The notes: generated from the letters alone by a model not told the origin. Positions 1-12,564 are shown, counted from the first letter of the stretch. The stretch: 64,000 bases of DNA from Enoplolaimus lenunculus (GCA_030248215.1 JASANG010001458.1:124001-188000); one strand, 5' to 3'. Program-made: numbers and translations.

Positions 1-122
1 GCCCTAAGTCGGTAAATTACAAATTGTATTATGCTTGCAGTCAGGGGGAAGAGGAAAAAGTGGAGGTTTTAATATTTGTTATTCACTTGGGTACATTTTA
101 CGTAGGTGCATAATCGTTTTAG
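1..122 (+). other. Intron sequence upstream of first visible INO80D-like exon
   Basis: This stretch holds no open frame that continues the downstream protein. A pyrimidine-rich acceptor-like site ends at 40 and a second, TTTTAG, ends at 122. The second one leads directly into the long open exon. A tiny exon of about 25 bases from 41 to 65 (donor-like GTTTTA follows) is possible but unsupported. Confidence 0.4.
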
Positions 123-2871
123 CGTTTGACGTCGCCCGTACAACCTGGGAATGATGCACAACGTAAAGTTGTGTCGAACGGAGGCAGCGATACAACTGAT
201 GATAACTCAGGGATCGAGCACCAACAACCAACTTCACAACCAATAACCACAACAGTTTCAAGTTTATCATCGGCATCGTCTGTGGAATGTTTATCTAGTG
301 ACCTATCACCCCAATGCAACAGCAACAGTAGTACTGCTAAAAGTAGCAGCTGTAGCAGTGGTAATGTTGCAGCAACCGAAGCAGCTATTGTCACTATTTC
401 GGCATCTTGCGGCAGCGCGGGCTCCAAGGACAATGTGATAACGGTAATACCGTATAATGTTTGCCGCAATACCAACGCTTGTGTAGCAAACACAAGGCAT
501 ACTGAGTTTGTAGGAGCCAATGTAACTGCACCTACTACTGGATGTGTTAGCGGCAACCAAAATATTTATGACTTTTCATCAACTAGGGCAACAACAGCTA
601 CGCATGGGTTGTATTTGACGGCTACGGCGTCCGGTGGTAAATCTTCTGGTGTATGCGAAGAGGCACATAGCGCATCGCAGAGTTACTTTGAATCATCTGC
701 GCAGCTGGCGGGTGCAAATCTACCATCTACTATGGTCTGTGTTGCGAGTACCAGTGGCAGTTCGCGCGACAGCAATTCAGCTCGGTTATTACTTGAGGCT
801 GATGAACAATCCTTCGGTTTTTGTGATGACGTAAGACCGTGTTCACAGCCTCCGAGTCCAAAACGATCGAGAACTGTTCGTCGTCGCCGCGATATTGGAT
901 TGCGTTTGCAGTCTGGCCCACTATCTTCGGAGCAATCTGGAAGCAATTTAAGCGATGGTAGTGGTAGCTTCGAACAACAACAGCAGCAGCACCAACGGTT
1001 TGTTGCAGCGCGCTCCACATTTCAAATACCGCATCAATCGTTATTATCGCTGCAGAGAGGTTCACGTCCTATGGACATGACTGAATCCATTAATGATCCA
1101 GTGTTGCCTGATGTAGTGAACGCTGTTACCAGTTGTGAAACGCAGCATTTGGGAGGCACCACGGTATCTTGTGCAGGTAGCAGTGCTTTAGGAAATGAAC
1201 GGAAGCAAGAAATCGAAAAGAGCAGAGGGGTTTGTGATCGAAGCATTAGCAGCAGCAGCAGTAGTAGTAGTACATCAGTAGTAACAACAGCAGATTATTC
1301 TGTGCTTATGCCAAAAACGATCTCAAATATTACTCAGAATCATGCAGATGTATCACTGCAGCAACGTTTACAACCGCAGTATCAACAACAAGCTGTAGAT
1401 TTGCAACCTACAGCACCTTCCATGCAGTCAAGCTATACTAATAAACCGTTCTTCGAAGATACAGAATCAAACGTTATTCCGGGAATTAGTGCTGCTGTCC
1501 ATGTTCACAGCACAAATGATATTGATCGTTGTTGGAGGCATGAATCTGGAGAAAAATCGTTATGCGGTGAACCACCTACTAATTGTGTGTCCTCAGAAGA
1601 ACTACCACAACGACATGACCAGCACCGATTCATAGAACGAAGAATACTACCAAACAATCCCCAATGTGAGCAAACAAAGCAGCAATTTGTTGATTCAAGT
1701 GCCGTTATTTGTCCCGGTGGTATAGTTGTGATACCGAATAGTAGCACAACACCTCGTTGCCCGTCGACGTCATCTGCTTATGTAGCCATTACTACTGAGA
1801 CGGTTCTTGTCAGTAATGAAAGCAGTAATAGCAACAACAGCAAGAGTAATAACAATGCTAAGCTGATGCCTGTAGTCTCTTCTGCTAAAGCATCATCTCG
1901 CGCTGTTAGTAAACGGTCGAACAGCAATAACAGCACTGATAGTAGTAGTTACAGAAGCAACGCAAGTTTGGCACATACACTGCAACAGGAGCTTGGGTCG
2001 CCTGACATTGCAACATCAACAACATCGGCTGTTTGTTGTGATTTGCAACAACAACAATTGCCACAGCAACACTCGTCGTTTTCTAGCAAATCTGTGATTA
2101 TAAGTCAACTAGTATCGTCAGAAAGCCATCATTTGCAACAGCAGCAAGAATCTGATCAACAACGACAACCAAAGCGATTGCCTAATTTGGTTCAAATTCT
2201 TCAAACTCCAACTCAACAGAAACAATTGCCGGCACCTGTTTATGGTGGTGGTATAACTGCTGCGATATCGTCAGAAATTAGCATAAACAGCAGCGAGCCA
2301 GTTCAAAGCCATCCAGCAATATCAACTTTGCTTACCCATCAAACTGACGCGATTAATGTGGCGACGCCGTCAACGCCATCCACAACTGGTGACGTGATGA
2401 TTTCTGCTCAATTTTTAGCCCCTAGTCAATTGCAACAACAAAAACAACAGCAACAACAAGCGCGCCATCAGTATAGCCACCACCAAGCTCTTTTGCACCA
2501 ATTTCGAATCGTAAATGGTCCTCTGGCGGTGGGGTCCTGTACAGCTTCAGCTAACCACCCTGGACCTGGACCTCCACTTTCTCTTGTTGGATCCTCATCA
2601 ACAGCGTTGTTGCAGTCGCGATTGAAGCCACCGAAATCAATCCGGCTTGGACCTAAGAAACCGGTGGTTCACTTGTCACGGTTGCTTAGGTTGACCACAG
2701 CAGCAGTAACTGTTGGTGGCATCGTTCCACCATCTTTTGTAAATTTGACATCATGCTCTGCTGCTGTCTCGGCCACTGCAGCCGCCGCAAATATGTTCCC
2801 TGAGTCAGTTCAACGTTACGCCGACATTGCTCAGTATCAACTCGCTGACAATCAAGATCTGTTTCCATTAG
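123..2871 (+). CDS. INO80D: INO80D-like exon a (long low-complexity exon)
   Basis: Acceptor TTTTAG at 117-122 and donor G|GTACGT after 2871; starts in phase 0 and ends after one base of a codon. It encodes about 916 residues rich in Ser, Gln, Asn and Thr, with a basic RTVRRRRD segment near residue 250, many poly-Q and poly-S runs, and a conserved end (SRLLRL ... NQDLFPL). There is no in-frame stop over 2.7 kb. Confidence 0.85.
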
Positions 2872-5800
2872 GTACGTAGAGTACATGTGGTTTGGTTCTA
2901 TTGTGTGTGGTTGCTTATTTTTGTCCGTCCGAAATAGTTTAATTATACTAAAAGTTACTCGCGGAATTAATATTTAAAAATACTACGTTTGAATCTCAGT
3001 CTTTTGTACGGACTTACTTACATACGTATGTGCGTTACAGTAATTTATGTTATGGGTTGAGTTTTCAGTATCAGTGACCTTAGTTTTCTTTTCATTGGCG
3101 AAAATGAAATCAACCAAAGAATTTTAAACCAGCGCATCGTTTTATTCTACGTAGTTGTTCAACAATTATTTGGTACTTATTATATATGCCTACCTAATTT
3201 TAGGCTTTGAACCTTCCGACGATGAAGATGATAGTGAAGATGATTTTTGGGTGCCTGCGGAACTAAGGTACAACATGATGTTATTAAACCACTTGTCGAG
3301 ACGAAAGTTTAACTGAGCGAAGGGGAACTCCGAGCGAAGCTCGGAGTTTCGCTAAGCGTTTTATATTTTGTGCTCTTAGGTCAAAACGTGGATGTCCGTC
3401 CCTCCATCCGACCCTTCGAAAAGAATTTTAGAAACCGCTGAGCGTAAGATATTTCAGTAATTATCACGGTTACAAGCTTTGGACGCGAGGAAAATGAACG
3501 CAATAGTTTTTTCTACTTAGTGTATCAAGTAAAATATGTGTTATCCTGGAGTGTTAAGTCGCATTGGTGTTTTAAAAATTTAAGCCGTTTATTAGCTACA
3601 GGCTAATTTGCATAATTGGTTAAACCTAAATTGGGACTTTTTATGATATTTCACTAGTTATTACGGTTGCAAGCAATGTAATTTCAGTACTAAAGGGTTT
3701 TTGGGCGCGAGGAATTTGAATATATAATAATTGAACAGTTAGGAAATAATTAATTTGCATATTAGCATAATTGATGACTAAATTAGGGCTTTTTGCAATA
3801 TTTCGCTAATTATTAGGGTTATAAGTAATGTAATTTCATCACTATGATGTTTTTGGGTGCGCGGAATGTGACTAAATTGTCTACAAACCTTCAAAACAAA
3901 TAATTTAATAGTTATATACGTACTTGCAATATTTCGCGAATTATTAGGGTTACTAAAGGGTTTTGGGTGCGAGCAATCTGTGTGTACGTGTAATTTTGTG
4001 TCCAGCTCATAATCAGGCAGTTTCTGGCAAAAATCCAAAGCATATATAGTACCAAGGTGAAAGCGGAACTGGATTGTACCGGAATGGGAACTACAAATTT
4101 TGTGACTATACGTATAATTTGTATTAACAAGTATAATATTGATTTAGAGTGTTGTTGGCCGGCAACAGTTCTCAAAAACGCTCATAATCAGGCAGTTTCT
4201 GGCAAAAATCCGCATATAAGACCAAGGAAAGCGGAACAACCAAAACACAAAACAACAAAAACAAAAAAAACGCCAACACCAAATTGCATGAACAAATTGG
4301 CAATTATTTTTTGGCTTTGTAAAACTAAACTACAATCAATTATTGATAAGTTAACTCATCGAAAACAATTTAATAGATAAATGATGCAGAATTTTTATTC
4401 AACATATATATCACAACAAGTAGGCCTAAAATTAAAATGTGGAAATTCCGATTCCGATGGATTGTGCAATCGGAATCGGAACGCGTTTTGAATCGGAATT
4501 CCAATAGGAATCGGAATTCCGATTGCACCCTGTATAGTACTTGGCGATTCTAATTCTTGCAAGTGAATTAGCAAATTTGTATTTTAACGCATAGTATTCA
4601 GTTAAGTTGTAACAGGTAAAATTTTCGCAAAGGGGTTCAGTTCCGGCTTCCGTTCCAGTTTGAGCCTTATATGAACAGAAAGTGAGGGCTCGGCCGAGGG
4701 GATGGGTGTAAGAAATAAACGCCATCTGTGATTTTTTTGTTCAAAGGTTTTAGGAAGTGTTACAGTTGGTTTCACACAAAAAAGTGGACACGCGTTTCGA
4801 AATCTTTATAGAGCACGTAATCCCGCTTTCCGAATTCCTGACTACGCCTTTGAATCCTACATAAATTTTGTTTCAGGCTTGACGGCTTATCAGGCGCAAC
4901 GGACATCACGTCATCTTTACGGCGGCAAACTCGATCCGTTCGGCGCTTGTGTAGGTTAAATCGCTTTGAAGCTTTGCCACATAGCGCAACAAATGCCAAA
5001 CGTCGAGCATTATGTGTCGCCGCGCGACATCATCCATCACTGACAGCACGAATAGTTGAATTTGTATCTGGTCGTGGCAGCTCGTACCAACAAAACAGCT
5101 GTTTCGGTGCAAACAATACAGCGAGCGCCGCTCAACGGCCAGTAGTCGCAAGCAGCAGGCCAATCCCACTGGGAACTGCTTTAAAAACGTTAAAACTGTC
5201 GCTGAACGAACCAAATGGGAGCAACATTCACGGTGGTGGGGGAACTAGCAGTATCTCGTGTAGTGGCACTAGTTGTTTCGGTAATAATCGAAACAATTGT
5301 CTAAATTTGATTGAGTATGACAAATCCCTATTGCGTACAGGGCCGCCGCGGCTCGTGGTTGGCCGTAGTATTGAGCCAGTCGCTGCTGTGAGTACCATGG
5401 CGTCTGTCGATGGAAATCAAGGACCGAATAACAGCAGTGTAACAGTAAGAAATTTATCGAGTAGCAATAATTGTTCTGCGAGCGTCAGTACTAACGCTGA
5501 AACTAGCTGTTCTGGTCTGGATGAAACCAGATCAAGCGGCGTAAATCGAACCGAAGGTGGGACATCCACAATTTTAACAGCGGGGATGCCTAAAACCCCT
5601 GTTGACGTGGTTGTGGAACCCGATGCAGGCGCAGTAGGCAACCGCGTAGCTGCGCTTGTTTCGTCGATGGGTTTATCATCTTCTACATCGCCGTCAATTT
5701 CAAGCCCACATAATGTCAAATCTTGTGATATCACCTACGGCGCAACTAACAGAGGAAGCACTCCAAATGTTGGCGCGGCAGGTGGTACGCATATTTCCTA

Positions 5801-8800
5801 TGGATCGGGCAGTCGACATCCTGCTGTTTTAAATGTTGAAAATAGTAGCAGTGTGCAGTCAACCTCTTCGGTGAACAGTAATTTTGTCGCAGCTTCTGTA
5901 GCGGCGTTAACGAAGGCTCAAACGTTCCGGCACATTGCGTATAAGAAAGGTTGTCGGAAGCCAGTATTCCTGAGACGATCGCAGAAATATCACGCTTTGA
6001 CAAGGTACGGAGCGTTTTTTTACAATAATGAAAAGTTCTGTTCAGTTAATTTTTTAAGCAACGTAAAAGGCACCAGTTTTATAAATCAGACGCACTGATA
6101 TACGCTGGCAAGCTAAATTGATAGCATCTGAAGTCACTGCTATTTGTAAAAAGTATCGGTGAAGAATCGGTAATTTTTTGCAATGCCGATACCACGAAAA
6201 GTGCCGATGTTACCGATACCGAGGCGAATTAAATGGCAAACATTGTTATATTTACCACGAGTTTAGCTAAACTAAATTTTTGTTTAATTTTTAAGCGTTT
6301 CGTAGAAATTACATATGCTCATATCATGGATGTTTATTGGAAAAATGAAAGTTCTGTTTGTATTTTAAAGAAACAGAAGCAATTATCTACCTATGATTTA
6401 GACAAAAATCAAAGCGAATAACTTTGTGTCCAGAATTTAAAGGATTGCTATAGCAACTTATTTAACTAGTGGCGTAGCCGTCATTATTGTTTTATTTAAG
6501 GCCCGATCGATTGTGTTCGTTTGCTAGAGGCCAGTCAGAAAAAGTGTTCCGTTGTCGAAACAACTGTTTGCCATGGAGCAACTTGTGTGCAAGTCATTTT
6601 CAAAGCAGCTCCGATGAATGTACAGGCTACGGTTTTAACTCGAGTGCTCCTTTTAATATTCCAGCGCCGTCGTCATCATTGTTTACTAAATGTGTTTCTT
6701 ATGGCTGCCCTAATGTCACGTTCGATATTCTAGCTGGCGGCCCATTGTGCGCACTGCATCGTGATATTACGGTACGTAATATTTCTTTTAATGGTGACGC
6801 TATACATTTAAAACTTTTTAATGCCTTTCGTCCCCGTACGGTATCGTGCGCGAGTAACTTTGCTCTTCCGTGCGAAGCTGTGCGTTGCCGGACGTCGCCG
6901 TTTGCTGCCGCTCGTCCTCGCGCGGTGTTTCTCAGTGTCGCGTGTCAGAAATAGCACTAAATTTCATCGTGCTTTTCCTGCATTTTATTTTGGTTTGACG
7001 CACAATGGCCTGCTGCGTTTGGTGGCAAGTATAGCGCAACCCTTTAGTTTTGGTGTTAGTGCCTTGTAGGAAGCAGTGGGAATATCTGTTCTGATATTTT
7101 TTCGCCTTACGGTTCCGGTAAATTTATCGGAATTAAAAATTCCCGTATTAAAGTTTGGTCGGTGGCAGTTAAGATATTTTACTAAAAAATGACGATACAA
7201 TTTAAATAGATTTCATAAGTATAGTATATAAACATTGATAATCGCCAAAAGTAAAACATTGCAGGTGGATTTCGCTTCCGTGGATAATGAAAATTTAAAA
7301 CACAGCAGATAAAGTGAATACCTATCTACAACTAGGGTTGTATCAGCAATATATAATATTGCAAAAAAGAAATTTAAAATGATTTTTGGTGGCATGTATT
7401 TTTCATGTTCCGGTTCCGTTTCCCGTTATTTTTTTTCAAATTCCGGTTCCGGTAATTTGCAGGGTTTCAACAGGAACTAAGTTTTGCCGGAATAGGAACA
7501 GGAACCGGAATTTTTATGACCGCATTACTGTTGGACTTTTCAAAAAATTTTGACAAAGATGGTTTAATCAACTTTTCAACTATCTTACAATTAATTTTGC
7601 GAATACACATCAGAAACAGTTTATTGATAATGTTGAACTACGTAATTACAAAAACACTCATTTCGAAATAACAATTTTTCCAAATATTTCAATGATTATG
7701 AATATAAATTTGACACAAAAACGTAAAAATTCCGGTTCCTGCATCTTTTAATGCGGGAACAGGAACATGAATTGAGTTTACGCAGGAATTCCGGCCGGAA
7801 CATGAATCCTGATGAATTGTAAGTCCAGTTGCACCCTGGTGGGTTGTTTTAACATTTCACGAGTACCCCATGATACCTTCCTGTAGATTAAGATAGCGCT
7901 GTCACAGCTAATTATCACTGGACGTTCCATATCGTATTTGAACTCAAATGTTTGGCGAGGTTGTGAGGTTCGAACGCTTCTCTCAAATTTCATTTGTATG
8001 AGTGCAACCACCCCTGTACCAGAGGGGATTGGTCATGGCGTTTAAAATATTTTTAGTTCAAAGTGTGAATTAGTGTTCGCTTGTGCGTGCGGGGCACGCC
8101 GTGTAAGATCATAAAAACAGGATGTATTAGAACTTTTGTTATTCAGGACTAGATGTGTTTCTGGGGATATATCGGAATTTCTTATTTATTTTTGAATTAC
8201 TCGGGTTATTGTTTCTTAGGTCATTGAGCTTTGAGAACTGGCAGAGCATGTATGTTTGTCGGACAGTTAGTAAGCACAAAATGCGCAAACATTCCCTTAA
8301 ATGCATTTGTGCGTTGTATTACAGTGCTGTGCTATGTATTTGACGTGCGTGGCCATATTTTAAATAGCAATTTTTGAATTTACAAAGAGTTCATGACATT
8401 TTCATTATAGCATTTATGGCCGGAAAACACTCACAAGGGCAAACTAAACAAAAAGCAACAACATCAACTGAACCAGCCACCGCAGCCAAAGCAGCTCGTT
8501 CTGCAGCAGCAACAGCCTTTACAGCAATCGCATATTCTGTTGTCAAATTCAGTCAAATCGAAGCAATTGGGAATCGGTGTGACGTTAGATGAAAGCTCAA
8601 AATGTGGCCAGCTACAGTCGGAATGCGACGGTAATGCACCATCGTTCTCAAGTCAATTGTTTAATGTATTTAAACAAACTTGCTAATTCTGATGTTGGTG
8701 CTGTAAAGTTTGACGAATTTCATATCTTGGACCATGCGGGAAGCCTTAGACTCGATCTTGCCTTTTTACTACTTAGTATTCTATACTCTGTTTCGTCACA

Positions 8801-11122
8801 AAAATGGCTATAAATCTTGCACTATGTCGAATACTCTCAAACTTTAGGTTTACATTACCGATTCTGCGAGTTTTGAGCATCGCAGTATATGTAATTAGGG
8901 GTCCGCAGGATGACCTACGGCGCCGGAGGGCGGTGACGGACGGCGCCGTACGGGTGATGCACGGCTGCGGACGGCCCCGTACGGGTGACGCACGGCTGCG
9001 GACGGCCCCGTACGGGTGACGACGGCGCCAGACGTCAACAAAAGTATAGCGCAACCGTTACTGAAAATTCTGCAGGCGATCGCCATGGTTGATGTCCCTC
9101 ACTCCGCCGCGATTCAGCGAATGCCCAGTGTAATATAAAAAAATTTATACATCACCTATCGGATATGATCGCTGGTCATGCGCCTTTTGTTAGTATTCAG
9201 TATACACTAAAATCGTTACATAAATGTGTAATTATTCTGTTTTAGAGCGCAACGCTTTACACAGAAATTCATCAGCATACGGAGGTGACACACACGAAAC
9301 TTCAATTTCTCTGGGTAACAAATTGTTTACTGTCGCTTTTTGATTTTTATTAATTATAATGTTTATTGATTTATTTGCTAAGAAAAACCAAACAATTTTA
9401 AGCCTTTGTTTGAAGTTCATTTCACAAAACTTGAAAAATTTCTGTAACCAATCGGAACTGTACGTTTTAATGTATATGTTGCAGGGTACAACTAACGGGT
9501 ACCAAAAAATGTGGACCCCGCTTCTGAATACTTAGAACATTTACCGGAGCCGATTTTTTTATTAGTTTTGTATCTATAGTGTGTACCTACCATTGTTGTT
9601 TTTATTTTACAGATTTTGTGGCCAAAGATCTCGGTTTAAAAACAGAAGAATTGCTTGCTTCTTTGCCTGATGATGCCTTCGATACTGTGTTAGGATCTGA
9701 TCATCTTCCAGGTTAGACAGCATTATGGTTGAATCGTTTCCACGCTAATATTTATCCTGCCTGTACGCAATACGAGAATGAAATGTACCTGAAATTACAT
9801 GTTTCCGTCTCAATTCGTTCCAGTTCTGACGCTGCCGCTACCGTGATCTTTGCTTCTGCCGAAACTTGAATTTTCTAAGCGCTGAGCAGGGCGATTATGC
9901 TATTAAGTAACGCACAGACACTGGTTGTCTGTTAAACATATAGAGTGATTCACATATCAAGGTGCCACACGGAACTGAACTGTATCGTAACCGGAATTGG
10001 AACTGGAAGTCGATGAATTAAAAGTTTTCAGAACCCATGTTCGTTTTTCATAGCGAGTGTTATATGATATGTATTTTATATGTCCAGATCACTAGATTTG
10101 TTGCAGAGTTATTCTCTGAGTTAACAGGCGCCGCTTTATTCAATTTTGTGTCGAACCATCTGTATTGAAAATTAACCGAACAGCAGACAAATTTTGCACA
10201 TGATTGCAAATAGTATGTGACAAATTCCGATTTTGATTTCGATTTTACCTGCAATAGGAGTCGGAATTCCGTTTGCACTCTGGTATGTATATTTTGCTGT
10301 AGATTTTAAGGGTTTCTTAACTTGCATTGGATTCCGCTAGAAACGGTAATCATGTCGACGAAAATCTACCACAGTGGTGATTTTCCTTCGGGTCCGATCT
10401 GTTTAAGCCACGCCTAAGTTTGTCAGGTCCCAGCGAAGGCCAAGTTTCCTTATGTTTTTTGTTATTTGTTTATTAAACTATAGGTCGTAATGGTGATCTT
10501 CATCCAGGGTTCGAGATGGATTTATTTGATTTGGACAAAAGCCCATCAGACTCAGAAGATACAACAACGATTGGTGGCGGCTACGGTTGTGGAGGTGGAC
10601 AGGGTGTTGAATTAGCAGACTCGTTTTATTCTGGTTCACCTCCGCTGCAAACATCCGGCGCCGCTAATACACCAGTTATTGGATTGACCCCTGATCAGTC
10701 TGCGCATCACACGCTACTAAACTGTGTGCCGCCAAACAACGGTTAGTTGATATACGTTTTATATTTTTATGTTAGTATAGTTTATTTTAATTTGCGCAAT
10801 GGTAATTTAAGTGGTTAATTCGTCAGCCGTTGGTTATATATAGTCGCATAGAGATTTTAAAAGGTTTTTCCGGCAAAGAAAATTTATCACTGCTGAATTT
10901 TCAGACTCGCCATTGTCAAATCAGATGAGTGTACTTGGCAGCAACAATGGTGGTGCTGGTGGTCGCGTCAATGATATTGTGTTGAATTGTGTCACCGCCC
11001 AAAGTCAAAGCAATAATGCACCTACATCATCTGCTGTTGATACAGAAGACGAAACGAACGATACCGGAGGCGGTCACAATTGGGCGGATGTAGAACAGTT
11101 CTTATTGTCCGAAGGCTACTAA
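123..11122 (+). CDS. INO80D: INO80 complex subunit D homologue (partial, 5' end outside window)
   Basis: Eight splice-compatible exons (123-2871, 3204-3267, 4877-6004, 6501-6771, 8411-8630, 9613-9711, 10484-10741, 10905-11122) join in frame into about 1,668 residues ending in a TAA codon. INO80D is a metazoan accessory subunit of the nuclear INO80 chromatin remodeller. Order of features: long Ser/Gln/Asn-rich region; SRLLRL then NQDLFPLG followed by an acidic stretch; a basic helical block (SVRRLCRLNRFEALPH...ARIVEFVS); a C3Hc3H-type Cys/His domain (CSFARGQ...CRNNC...CASHF...CVSYGCP...CALH); a Gln-rich linker; and LPDDAFDTV...GRNGDLHPG. The same blocks in the same order are what I remember of human INO80D (DTDLFPHLG, LCRLERAE, the second C3Hc3H domain, LPDDLQDF...NGDLLP). 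The first C3Hc3H domain should lie upstream of base 1. KANSL2 shares the zinc domain but not, to my memory, the acidic NGDL block. It is longer than human INO80D (about 1,030 residues) because of low-complexity sequence. Confidence 0.85.
3204..3267 (+). CDS. INO80D: INO80D-like exon b (acidic)
   Basis: Acceptor TTTTAG before 3204, donor AG|GTACAA after 3267. It encodes FEPSDDEDDSEDDFWVPAEL, completing the DLFPLG motif and matching the acidic stretch that follows the equivalent motif in vertebrate INO80D. Both boundaries keep frame with the neighbours. Confidence 0.8.
4877..6004 (+). CDS. INO80D: INO80D-like exon c (basic helix and linker)
   Basis: Acceptor TTTCAG ending at 4876 and donor AAG|GTACGG after 6004. 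The first third encodes a basic, Leu/Arg-rich block (LRRQTRSVRRLCRLNRFEAL) comparable to the LCRLERAE region of INO80D. The remainder is Ser/Asn/Gly-rich, ending in KPVFLRRSQKYHALTR just before the zinc domain. An ATG within it (4947) is not a likely start, because the open frame extends to the acceptor and joins exon b. Confidence 0.85.
6110..6232 (+). repeat. Truncated CCGATACCGAT-family element
   Basis: Sequence within the INO80D-like intron matching the right part of the 13993-14342 element (shared segments include AAAAAGTATCGGCAAAGAATCGG-like and GCCGATACC-rich ends). Only one end is present here. Confidence 0.5.
6501..6771 (+). CDS. INO80D: INO80D-like exon d (C3Hc3H zinc-binding domain)
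   Basis: Acceptor TTTAAG ending at 6500 (AAG rather than CAG/TAG) and donor ACG|GTACGT after 6771. It encodes PDRLCSFARGQSEKVF, then CRNN-C, LCASHF, CVSYGCP and LCALHRD. This is the Cys/His spacing of the C3Hc3H (KANSL2/INO80D) domain, split by a short Ser/Pro-rich insert. It is the strongest family evidence in the gene. Confidence 0.85.
7085..7838 (+). mobile_element. Diverged hAT-type miniature element(s), CCGG-rich ends
   Basis: This intron sequence contains repeated TTCCGGTTCCGG blocks and ends in TTGCACCCTG at 7829-7838, the terminal sequence of the hAT-type family seen at 21602, 22634, 32081 and 45482. It is longer than those copies and has no clear left end. It may be two overlapping insertions. 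Confidence 0.5.
8411..8630 (+). CDS. INO80D: INO80D-like exon e (Gln-rich linker)
   Basis: Acceptor ATTATAG ending at 8410, donor ACG|GTAATG after 8630. The phase-0 frame reads HLWPENTHKGKLNKKQQHQL and continues Gln-rich, like the basic/Gln-rich stretch after the second zinc domain of INO80D. Shadow frames starting with ATG at 8416 and 8589 are not needed. Exon phase matches both neighbours. Confidence 0.7.
8930..9056 (+). repeat. GC-rich 31-bp tandem repeat
   Basis: About three copies of a ~31-bp unit containing ACGGCCCCGTACGGGTGACG lie in an otherwise A+T-rich intron. They are followed by AAAGTATAGCGCAACC, a sequence also found at 7036-7049 and inverted at 54095-54112. That suggests the array sits inside a mobile element ending in GGTTGCGCTATACTTT. 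Confidence 0.6.
9613..9711 (+). CDS. INO80D: INO80D-like exon f (LPDD motif)
   Basis: Acceptor TTTTACAG ending at 9612 and donor CAG|GTTAGA after 9711. It encodes DFVAKDLGLKTEELLASLPD followed by DAFDTVLGSDHLPG. This corresponds to the ELNQEDFSDVLPRLPDDLQDF-type acidic block of INO80D. It is only 33 codons long, so its support is the phase match plus this motif. Confidence 0.8.
9958..10281 (+). mobile_element. Diverged hAT-type miniature element
   Basis: Left end CAAGGTGCCACACGGAACTG and right end GGAATTCCGTTTGCACTCTG resemble the CAGGGTGCAACCGG family. It lies in the intron between exons f and g. No clean 8-bp target duplication remains, so this is an old copy. Confidence 0.55.
10484..10741 (+). 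CDS. INO80D: INO80D-like exon g (NGDLHP motif)
   Basis: Acceptor ACTATAG ending at 10483, donor ACG|GTTAGT after 10741. It begins RNGDLHPGFEMDLFDLDKSP, the counterpart of the NGDLLP motif in vertebrate INO80D. It then continues with Gly- and Ser-rich sequence of unknown role. Confidence 0.8.
10905..11122 (+). CDS. INO80D: INO80D-like terminal exon h
   Basis: Acceptor TTTTCAG ending at 10904; stop TAA at 11120-11122. It encodes 72 residues ending GGGHNWADVEQFLLSEGY. The last acidic-aromatic segment looks like a short amphipathic motif. No known domain was recognised. Confidence 0.8.
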
Positions 11123-12480
11123 GAGAGTGGTTACTAGGAATGGCATAGGTGTCTGTATGATAGTTTTTACGGTTTGAACTATGAGCAGATAGCTGGTATA
11201 GCTTGGTTTGCCTGTGCTTGAATCCGAAGCAGGTAACCGGTACATTAAGTCCGCATGGTATCTAAAACTGGTCGTACAACAACATACGATGATTGTTGCG
11301 TGAATTGTTGAAAATTAGTAGGCAGCGCAGCGTACGCGTATGTTACGTTTGCTTGGTAGGTATGTGCGCTGGGAATGCATGTATCGTGTTTGCTTCCTGG
11401 TGTGACATCATTGGTTAAGATGGGCAAAGAGCAACCTGTGTATATGGTGTACTTGTGTCACCGTATAGTATCAACTGCCTTCAGTGTTTGCCCGCAATCC
11501 CTATTGACTGTGTTTTAACAGAAACTGTATTTTCACTCGCGATTAAATTGACCCAGTCGGCATGGTATCGATGACTATCTCAGATGTCTCAATATAACAA
11601 CTATATTGGTACGACACGTGTTTGAGCGGTCTTCATTGTCAGCTAAGTTCGTAAACAGCGATTTAAATGTACTGTTTCAAGTCTGCGGATGTATCGTACT
11701 TGGAAGTGTGTTTCTTGTATGCCAGTGTTAAACTAACTATATCAGCCTGATGAATACAACTGCTTCTAGAATGTTAAAAAAGCCAATGTGTGACGTCATA
11801 TGGTACACACTCGACAAACCAGTAATCGCGTGTATTGCCCGAGTACATTGCTTTGTTCCAGATATCTGTGTCTACACTATTATTCAACGTCATTATCCCT
11901 GTCTGACCTGTGGTCTGTGACGACGAAATGCAGATTAAATGCGGCAACTACTATGATTTAGATTGACCCTTGCGCGTGTATATACTCTAGCACACTCATT
12001 ATCATGACACTAATGCATCAATCGCCGATGTTGCTGTTGTTGTTTATTATAGACGAATTCATTGAGAGACGAAACTAAACTCATGACTGATTTGGTTGAA
12101 AGAATTTTTATGAATGAAATTTCACTGCTGACTGTGGGCAGATATTTATGAATGAAATATAGTTGCGTAGAACCAGAGTATTTAACATTGTATACATAGT
12201 GCTTATGCATACTTCTGTACGTACCGTTGCATATACAAAATTATTCCTGTGTGTTTAAGTTAATGAGTGACGAAAAGCAAAACAGATGTAATATATTGTG
12301 ATCAAGTGTATTTTTGTTGTCTTTTATAATTACAAAGTGTTGTTATTTTATCGTGTTGCTTTTTGCTTGGTTTCTTGATGGATTTGGCATCGTTTGATAG
12401 CATGTATCTATACATACGTTTCAATGCCAGACAAAGAATTGTCTTAGGTTCAAATTAAAAATAAATCATTGGTGGTCCCA
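11123..12480 (+). other. Likely 3' untranslated region of the INO80D-like gene
   Basis: About 1.35 kb of moderately A+T-rich, non-repetitive sequence without a credible exon follows the stop codon. The first canonical AATAAA after a long run without one is at 12460-12465, just before recognisable spacer repeats begin. The extent of the UTR is inferred, not shown. Confidence 0.4.
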
Positions 12481-12564
12481 GGAACTTTTTCCGGCTGAAC
12501 GCGGGCTTTTTCATTTTATTGTTTATATTTGGACCGTGTAATAAAATCTCATTTGTTTAAAAAA

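Noticed and set aside
119-560. 145- and 84-codon - strand frames opposite the INO80D exon
   Set aside because: Shadows of the low-complexity exon.
123-11122. KANSL2 as the identity of the first gene
   Set aside because: The C3Hc3H domain fits both, but the DLFPLG, LPDD and NGDLHP blocks in this order match INO80D better.
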